64,000 nucleotides of DNA. Origin: Dehalococcoidia bacterium. GTDB lineage: Bacteria; Chloroflexota; Dehalococcoidia; Lucifugimonadales; UBA1123. The notes beneath the pieces are model-generated. The model was given only the letters and a program-made list of their open reading frames with translations. It made no database searches and had not been told where the DNA came from. The position numbers were made by a program, and so were the translations under genes. This document shows, piece by piece, positions 59,916 through 64,000 of the stretch (position 1 is its first letter; every line of letters begins with the position of its first letter). Where the stretch lies: NCBI GenBank assembly GCA_009838465.1, contig VXRN01000017.1, positions 1 through 64,000 on the forward strand. Reading direction: 5' to 3'.

Positions 59916-60173
59916 ATGAAGCGTCGAATATATGCTGATTACAAGGGTGAACGGGTATTCGGGGAGATAGACACCGACCGAATACTGGATGAAGCCCGCG
60001 GTTCTGTCGGGTTCGGAGACTGCGTTCGCCTACTTAACCCGGTATCGTCATGGATGACTGCTACCGGGGCCGCTAAAGAAGCCACTGGTAGAAGTGATGA
60101 GGACGGATGGCAATTCTGGCGACTGAGCGATACGGGCGAGAGAATCATCGTGTTGCTACGCCGGACAGCGTAA
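59916..60173 (+). CDS. Hypothetical protein
   Basis: An 85-aa protein of unknown function, starting at ATG 59916 with AGGAG 8 bases upstream. MKRRIYADYKGERVFGEID suggests a beta-rich N-terminus, and EDGWQFWRLSDTGERIIVLL a beta hairpin end. The duplicated Nudix fragment begins at the last two bases of its stop codon, indicating a recombination joint there. Confidence 0.58.
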   Translation: MKRRIYADYKGERVFGEIDTDRILDEARGSVGFGDCVRLLNPVSSWMTATGAAKEATGRSDEDGWQFWRLSDTGERIIVLLRRTA

Positions 60174-60243
60174 TGAACACGTTCCTATCGTAATCGGCAA
60201 ATCGGACGTAATGCGAGAAGTCGGTCTGAATAAGGCCGTCTAG
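60172..60243 (+). pseudogene. Duplicated 3' fragment of the second Nudix gene
   Basis: Bases 60172-60241 match 58499-58568 at 63 of 70 positions, in frame through the stop. The encoded ends read NEHVPIVIGKSDVMREVGLN here and NEHVPIVVGKSDAMREIGPN in the intact gene. No start or Nudix core is present. It is a leftover of duplication or gene exchange. Confidence 0.8.
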
Positions 60244-60256
60244 GAAAGGGATTGGT

Positions 60257-60643
60257 ATGTATCAGCCTAGCCATAGTGACGTCATAGAAGCCCTTCGGCG
60301 TAAATACGCAGGAAGTGGGATGACAACCAAGGCGGAAGTGGAGGTGATAGAGGGGTTCCGCCAAGACGTGGTTGTTTACAAATCTGGAAAAATGATACAC
60401 ATCATTGAAGTTGAGTCGGCGAATACAAACTTATCCGCCGAAGCTAGTAGCCAGTGGGTCAATTACGCTGAGGCTTTCAATAATTGGCATTTGGTAGTGC
60501 TTTATGGCGAGGTAGAGACCGCCAAGAAACTGTTGGAAGACAACGAGATAGAGAACTGTACGGTGTCCTCTTGGTGGCTTCCAAAAGGAAGCCAAAACCT
60601 AAGCTCCATTCAGTTCACAACCGGGCTTCCAGGGCTGTCATAG
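60257..60643 (+). CDS. Putative PD-(D/E)xK-like nuclease fold protein
   Basis: A 128-aa protein. The stretch KAEVEVIEGFRQDVVVYKSG followed by MIHIIEVESANTN has the E...D...ExE order of PD-(D/E)xK folds, with acidic residues at the ends of predicted strands. A helix, AEASSQWVNYAEAF, and LVVLYGEVETAKKLLE follow as in restriction-endonuclease-like domains. The catalytic Lys is replaced by Glu/Ser (EVES), so activity is uncertain. GGAAAGGG precedes the ATG. Confidence 0.6.
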   Translation: MYQPSHSDVIEALRRKYAGSGMTTKAEVEVIEGFRQDVVVYKSGKMIHIIEVESANTNLSAEASSQWVNYAEAFNNWHLVVLYGEVETAKKLLEDNEIENCTVSSWWLPKGSQNLSSIQFTTGLPGLS

Positions 60644-60694
60644 TCATATGCGGGGGATACTTCGGTCTCGATGGCCGGATTTCTAAACGCCCTG

Positions 60695-60703
60695 TGCTAA
60701 AAT
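60695..60703 (+). promoter_or_regulatory. Extended -10 element
   Basis: TGCTAAAAT within CCTGTGCTAAAATC, 27 bases ahead of ATG 60731. It shares CTGTGCTAnAAT with the chromosomal elements at 29216 and 31075. Confidence 0.5.
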
Positions 60704-60730
60704 CAATGAGTAACGGAAAGGCGGACGGCA

Positions 60731-61033
60731 ATGTCGATTGGGATAGACTTGGGACAGGTTCTTACTGTACTGGTCAGTGCGGCATCGGTGGGTGTTGCCC
60801 TGGGCGTCTGGATATGGCGGATGAACCGCCACATGGAACAACGGCTGGAACGCCAAATGGAACGCCAAATGGACGGACTAGAACGCCGCATGAATGAGCG
60901 TGTGGACAGACTAGATACCCGCATGGATGGGTTTGATGACCGTCTGCGCGGAGTCGAGACCGGCCTTTCCGAACTCACGGGATACATAAAAGGGGTGTTG
61001 GGCAATCCCGAACGGGCGTCTCCGACTCAGTAG
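60731..61033 (+). CDS. Membrane-anchored coiled-coil protein
   Basis: A 100-aa protein. One N-terminal membrane helix (GQVLTVLVSAASVGVALGVW) is followed by a long charged helix with heptad spacing (MNRHMEQRLERQMERQMDGL onward) that should form a coiled coil. Similar short proteins (DUF-type 'apolipoprotein-like') occur next to mobile genes. The gene is tightly bounded by an extended -10 promoter and a terminator at 61064, so it is a single transcription unit. Confidence 0.7.
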   Translation: MSIGIDLGQVLTVLVSAASVGVALGVWIWRMNRHMEQRLERQMERQMDGLERRMNERVDRLDTRMDGFDDRLRGVETGLSELTGYIKGVLGNPERASPTQ

Positions 61034-61063
61034 GCCCGCGACATAACCGGACCCACAAGAGAA

Positions 61064-61083
61064 AGCCCGCCGTCCGGCGGGCT
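61064..61083. terminator. Bidirectional terminator
   Basis: AGCCCGCC pairs with GGCGGGCT across GTCC, between the convergent genes ending at 61033 and 61115. On the minus strand TTTCTCTTGT follows. Confidence 0.72.
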
Positions 61084-61114
61084 GTACCATTCCCCAGAAC
61101 CTAGGCGGGTTTCG

Positions 61115-61531
61115 TTACCGGGAATGGTATCTCCCATCATTGGTGGTGTTATGTTTCGGGTTGCGTCCGTGCTGTTGACGATGGGAAGCCAGTTTCGCGG
61201 ACTCGACTCTCTCTGCCGACTTCCGGGAAATCGGCTTTGTTTCGACTACCAGCCTATCGCCCTTGCCAAGTTTGCCCTTCTGTCTATGTTCCACCGCTCG
61301 CTGTCTGGGATTGTTGGTAGTGCCGATGTATTTCGTCTCCCCCCTGGACCCCTCGATTGCGTACTGGACTGACTTGCCGCCCTTTATCTGTCCTTTGGAC
61401 GACGACCGACCACTGCGGCCAGAACTTCGACGGCCACCCCCGCTACTACCAATTCCACGACGACCGCCGCCGCTTCTGAAACCGCCGCCCCTAGAACCGC
61501 CCCTGAATCCTCCTCTGAATCCTCTCGCCAT
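61115..61531 (-). CDS. GIY-YIG-like nuclease domain with RGG-rich N-terminus
   Basis: A 138-aa protein. Residues 1-50 are almost wholly Gly, Arg and Ser with RGG-box repeats (RGFRGGFRGGSRGGGFRSGG), a likely disordered RNA- or DNA-binding tail. Residues 55-138 resemble a GIY-YIG nuclease: SVQYAIEGSRGETKYIGTTN with NPRQRAVEHRQKGKLG and a closing helical part (SAERVESAKLASHRQQHG). The first GIY strand is altered (QYA). It shares the core with the 60-aa protein at 48161. Confidence 0.68.
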   Translation of the reverse strand: MARGFRGGFRGGSRGGGFRSGGGRRGIGSSGGGRRSSGRSGRSSSKGQIKGGKSVQYAIEGSRGETKYIGTTNNPRQRAVEHRQKGKLGKGDRLVVETKPISRKSAERVESAKLASHRQQHGRNPKHNTTNDGRYHSR

Positions 61532-61594
61532 TTTCTGCCCCCTCGATTTCTTCCAAATTGTGGAGCGGCGCGAATGCCTTTCCGCTGACCATCA

Positions 61595-62155
61595 ATGACG
61601 ATAGCATACAATATCGAGAGTCGGGGAGTGAGGAATTTGAAGAATCAACACGTCAAAGAGGTCAAGGCAACCGGCCTTAGATTCGGACTCTGGCTATGGG
61701 AGAGAGAACGGAAAGCCGCCGTTGCCCGATGGCGGCAGGGTTGGCGGGAAGGGGTGGAGAGGAACGGGTGTTGGCTCACTACCGTTGCCGTGGTCTTTAA
61801 CGTCTCAGTCCCGTTCATTCTGTTGGGTTGGGCATTCGACCAAGGCATCGCGTTCGGGACGCAGTTTGTCCTTGCAGTCGCGTTCGCCGTCTTACGCGGC
61901 AACATATTCAGACATCCGCTTATGACGACCCTAGTTGGTGTGGGATTGGTGATAGGCGTCTATGTCCTCACTGACTTACGCGATACGATACTGGGGCTGG
62001 TGTGGCAGGGCCAAATTCTGAATGCGGCGATACTCGGCGCGGTCGCGTTCCGGATACGGCAGTTGAAAAGGGAGTTTGATAAGGGACTGCCCCAAGCCGG
62101 AAAGATGGACGACAGCCCGCCTAAGACGGCGGGCTGTCGCTTTCCCGGGATCTAG
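61595..62155 (+). CDS. Multi-pass membrane protein
   Basis: A 186-aa protein with a basic N-terminal 60 residues (LRFGLWLWERERKAAVARWR), about four membrane segments between residues 65 and 150 (for example TVAVVFNVSVPFILLGWAF, MTTLVGVGLVIGVYVL), and a short cytosolic tail. No family is recognised. The last codons contain a perfect terminator hairpin (62111-62138), so transcription probably ends inside its own 3' end. It is the penultimate gene of the element. Confidence 0.65.
   Translation: MTIAYNIESRGVRNLKNQHVKEVKATGLRFGLWLWERERKAAVARWRQGWREGVERNGCWLTTVAVVFNVSVPFILLGWAFDQGIAFGTQFVLAVAFAVLRGNIFRHPLMTTLVGVGLVIGVYVLTDLRDTILGLVWQGQILNAAILGAVAFRIRQLKREFDKGLPQAGKMDDSPPKTAGCRFPGI
62111..62138 (+). 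terminator. Terminator inside the 3' end of the membrane-protein gene
   Basis: GACAGCCCGCC pairs perfectly with GGCGGGCTGTC across TAAGAC, followed by GCTTTCCC. It overlaps the final codons of the gene at 61595-62155. Confidence 0.65.
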
Positions 62156-62183
62156 TCCAGTCATGGGAGTTTGGAGGAAACGA

Positions 62184-62588
62184 ATGCTTACACTTGATGG
62201 CCTTGCGAAATTGTTTGAATGCGAAGTGCTGGCAGGGACACCAGAGGAAAGGATGAAACTGCTGGGGATTATCCTCGATATGCCGACAGTGCATCCGTCC
62301 CCGCGTCAACAACATAGCAGGCTGTTAGTGGATATTGGCCCGTTCTGTCAGGGATGTGGGCGAGATTACGGATTTGATACTCGCGTACTTGAAGTTGACC
62401 ATATCAGGCCAAAGTCAGACGGCGGGACTGATGCCTATGACAACCTCACTTTGCTATGCCCACCATGCAATCGTACCAAGCAGAACAGAATGACACTGAC
62501 CAGATTACGGGAATATAACCGAACAAATGGATACCTATTGAAAGGGAACGAACGGAACCTACGAAATCTAGCCAGAATCCCCTATTGA
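62184..62588 (+). CDS. HNH endonuclease
   Basis: About 134 aa. The C-terminal HNH domain is clear: CQGCGRDYGFDTRVLEVDHI with RPKSDGGTDAYDNLTLLCPP and CNRTKQNR, giving two CxxC knuckles, the catalytic DH and the Asn. An N-terminal helix unit with MLTLDGLAKLFECEVLAG precedes it. An upstream open frame extends to 62076, but ATG 62184 has GGAGG 6 bases upstream. It is the last gene before the right terminal repeat, 15 bases away. It may have a role in mobility or be cargo. Confidence 0.87.
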   Translation: MLTLDGLAKLFECEVLAGTPEERMKLLGIILDMPTVHPSPRQQHSRLLVDIGPFCQGCGRDYGFDTRVLEVDHIRPKSDGGTDAYDNLTLLCPPCNRTKQNRMTLTRLREYNRTNGYLLKGNERNLRNLARIPY

Positions 62589-62602
62589 GACTCAGGCAGG
62601 GT

Positions 62603-62627
62603 TCAGACGGGGTTTTGCAACACGCTA
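62603..62627 (-). repeat. Right terminal inverted repeat of the element
   Basis: Read on the minus strand it is TAGCGTGTTGCAAAACCC followed by CGTCTGA, 24 of 25 identical to the left end. ATGAT follows at 62628-62632. Confidence 0.88.
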
Positions 62628-62700
62628 ATGATATGGAATGACATGCAAAGGTTCTGGGCCAGTGTATTGCGTGTAGGCTTGGGTGTATAATCCGTCCACT

Positions 62701-63852
62701 ATGAAAATTGTGATTGCGCCCCAGGCGTTCAAAGGAAGCATATCGGCGCTCGACGCGGCGGAAGCGATGCGCAAGGGCATCGTGGCGGTATTCCCCGACG
62801 CCGACGCGGTATTGGTTCCGGTCGCGGACGGCGGCGACGGCACACTCGAAACGCTGGTAGAAGGCTCTGGCGGCGAGATACGCGAGGCAACTGTCACCGG
62901 CCCCCTCGGAGAACGCAGAGCCGCCCAGTGGGGCGCGATGGGCGACGGCGTCACCGCCGTCATTGAGATGGCCCGGACCTCCGGTCTCGCGCTTGTTCCG
63001 CTCGACCGTAGGGATCCGCTCAACGCCACAACCTACGGCCTCGGCGAGATCGTACAATACGCGCTCGACGACGGATTCCGGCGGTTCATCATGGGAATAG
63101 GCGGGAGCGCGACGAACGACGCGGGTGCAGGCATGGCACAAGCGCTCGGCGTCCGGCTTCTGGATGCCGCCGGTGACGAACTGCCACACGGCGGCGCGGC
63201 GCTGACGAACCTCAGCCGAATTGACATGGCCGGGATTGACCCTCGCGTCACAGAATCATCCTTCCTGGTGGCCTGCGACGTGAGCAACCCTCTCACCGGT
63301 CCGGAGGGAGCGTCCGCCATCTACGGCCCACAAAAGGGAGCTACGCCGGAGATGGTTCAGACCCTTGACTCTGCCCTGCTCCACTTCTCAGAGATCGTGC
63401 AACACGACATCGGGGCCGACGTCAATGACCTTCAGGGCGCAGGTGCCGCGGGAGGGCTTGGGGGCGGCATGGTCGCCTTCCTCGACGCCGAACTCCGCGC
63501 CGGCGTGGACATCGTTCTGGACACCGTCGCCCTCGACACCGCGCTTGAAGGCGCCGACCTCGTTCTCACAGGTGAAGGCGCGCTCGACTACCAGACGGTT
63601 TACAGCAAGGCCCCCATAGGCGTGGCGGAACGCGCCAAGCGATTCGGAATCCCGGTCATAGCCATAGCCGGGACCCTCGGCGACCGCTACCGGCTGGTAC
63701 ACGAACACGGGATAGACGCGGCAGTGGCGATCACCAACGCCCCTATGAACCTGGAAGAGGCATCATCAAGGGCCGCAGAGCTGATAGCGGACGCCGCTGA
63801 GCAGGCGGCGCGAATGATGAAGGTCGGCGGGAGGTTTCTCGGCGGAAGCTGA
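62701..63852 (+). CDS. Glycerate 2-kinase (GarK/GlxK family)
   Basis: Phosphorylates glycerate to 2-phosphoglycerate, feeding lower glycolysis. About 383 aa. MKIVIAPQAFKGSISALDAA at the N-terminus, PVADGGDGTLETL near residues 40-52, MGIGGSATNDAGAGMAQALG near residue 122, and LTGEGALDYQTVYSKAPIGVA near residue 293 are all family signatures. The ATG at 62701 lies only 10 bases after TATAAT, so the mRNA may be leaderless. It lies just outside the element's right end and would have bordered the vapBC operon before insertion. Confidence 0.93.
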   Translation: MKIVIAPQAFKGSISALDAAEAMRKGIVAVFPDADAVLVPVADGGDGTLETLVEGSGGEIREATVTGPLGERRAAQWGAMGDGVTAVIEMARTSGLALVPLDRRDPLNATTYGLGEIVQYALDDGFRRFIMGIGGSATNDAGAGMAQALGVRLLDAAGDELPHGGAALTNLSRIDMAGIDPRVTESSFLVACDVSNPLTGPEGASAIYGPQKGATPEMVQTLDSALLHFSEIVQHDIGADVNDLQGAGAAGGLGGGMVAFLDAELRAGVDIVLDTVALDTALEGADLVLTGEGALDYQTVYSKAPIGVAERAKRFGIPVIAIAGTLGDRYRLVHEHGIDAAVAITNAPMNLEEASSRAAELIADAAEQAARMMKVGGRFLGGS

Positions 63853-63860
63853 GTTCTTCC

Positions 63861-64000
63861 CTACCCGATAAGCACCATGTGGACTTCGCCCGGGCCATGC
63901 ACACCAGTGATCAGCTTGTACTCGATGTCCGCCGAGCGGCTGGGGCCGGTTATAAGGTTCATGTAGCTACCCAGGTTCCCATTGACGAAGTCGTCGCGGC
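63861..64000 (-). CDS. LUD-domain (LutC-like) protein, 3' end only
   Basis: The last 46 codons of a minus-strand gene that continues past the window edge. The sequence NLITGPSRSADIEYKLITGV followed by HGPGEVHMVLIG matches the C-terminal signature (GPSRTADIE...GVHGP) of LUD-domain proteins such as LutC, which take part in lactate oxidation with LutA and LutB. Stop TAG is at 63861-63863. Convergent with the glycerate kinase gene; both point to three-carbon acid metabolism. Confidence 0.82.
   Translation of the reverse strand, partial: RDDFVNGNLGSYMNLITGPSRSADIEYKLITGVHGPGEVHMVLIG

Larger units (their letters stand above)
46478..62627. mobile_element. 16.15-kb transposon-like element with cargo genes
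   Basis: The left end (46478-46502) and right end (62603-62627) are 25-base inverted repeats differing at one position; the outer 18 bases are TAGCGTGTTGCAAAACCC. The direct repeat ATGAT flanks both (46473-46477 and 62628-62632), as a target-site duplication would. Beyond the 25 bases, both ends share TGAGTCTCAATA, with an 11-base indel between them. One DDE transposase gene (50329-51747) lies inside; I found no second pair of ends close around it, so it may mobilise the entire unit. The cargo is about 25 mostly small genes, including nuclease, TIR-like, protease and ADP-ribosyltransferase-like products. No phage or conjugation genes were recognised. Confidence 0.82.

Noticed and set aside
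46478-62627. Considered as a prophage or integrative conjugative element
   Set aside because: No capsid, portal, tail, terminase, relaxase or type IV secretion genes were recognised, and no integrase lies inside; inverted ends with a 5-bp duplication fit a DDE transposon better.

Overview
The window reads as bacterial chromosome carrying one large mobile element. Housekeeping genes are densely packed in short co-directional runs with 4-base stop/start overlaps and use ATG, GTG and TTG starts. Intergenic gaps are filled with short palindromic repeats. No ribosomal RNA or taxonomic marker is present. The gene set (archaeal-type phosphoglycerate mutase beside pgk, HisZ, PurS, DUF3105, Uma2, many VapBC-type pairs) and the repeat families suggest Chloroflexota, perhaps a SAR202/Dehalococcoidia-like lineage. 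That placement is an inference from recalled similarity, not shown by the sequence.

Left part (1-46,430), core metabolism. A minus-strand glycolytic run (polyprenyl synthetase, pgk, apgM, tpiA) and a Sua5/TsaC-type gene open the window. A plus-strand purine run follows (guaA, purD, purE, purB, purC, DUF3105, purS). Next comes a minus-strand histidine operon (hisZ, hisG, a phospholipase C-like gene, hisD, hisC, hisB). Then come degV, tRNA-Arg(UCG), an MBL hydrolase, tRNA-His(GUG), a winged-helix regulator, pepA divergent from a class III aminotransferase, a degenerate MBL protein, mtaB, a glutaredoxin-thioredoxin reductase fusion, fabF, recJ, lgt, a Xer recombinase, uvrC, and a slipin/NfeD cluster. 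Two PIN/RHH toxin-antitoxin pairs and a few orphan genes lead to the mobile element.

Right part (46,478-62,627), mobile element. A 16.15 kb segment is bounded by 25-bp terminal inverted repeats (24/25 identical) and flanked by a 5-bp direct repeat, ATGAT, as expected of a target-site duplication. It sits between the vapBC operon and a glycerate kinase gene. It contains one DDE transposase (50,329-51,747) and about 25 cargo genes, mostly small. No phage structural, replication or conjugation genes were recognised. Cargo includes a TIR-like (ThsB/DUF1863-like) protein with a partner membrane protein, and a five-gene operon around a trypsin-like protease. It also includes a putative ADP-ribosyltransferase, a TatA-like peptide in a three-gene membrane operon, two tandem Nudix genes (the second with a broken Nudix box), two GIY-YIG-like proteins, two HNH proteins and a PD-(D/E)xK-like protein. 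An internal copy of the right end at about 59,830 and a 70-bp duplicated Nudix fragment at 60,172 suggest the element grew stepwise. This cargo transposon, with defence-like and toxin-like genes, is the best candidate for something undescribed here.

Far right (62,701-64,000). Chromosomal genes resume with glycerate 2-kinase and the 3' end of a LUD-domain (LutC-like) gene on the minus strand.
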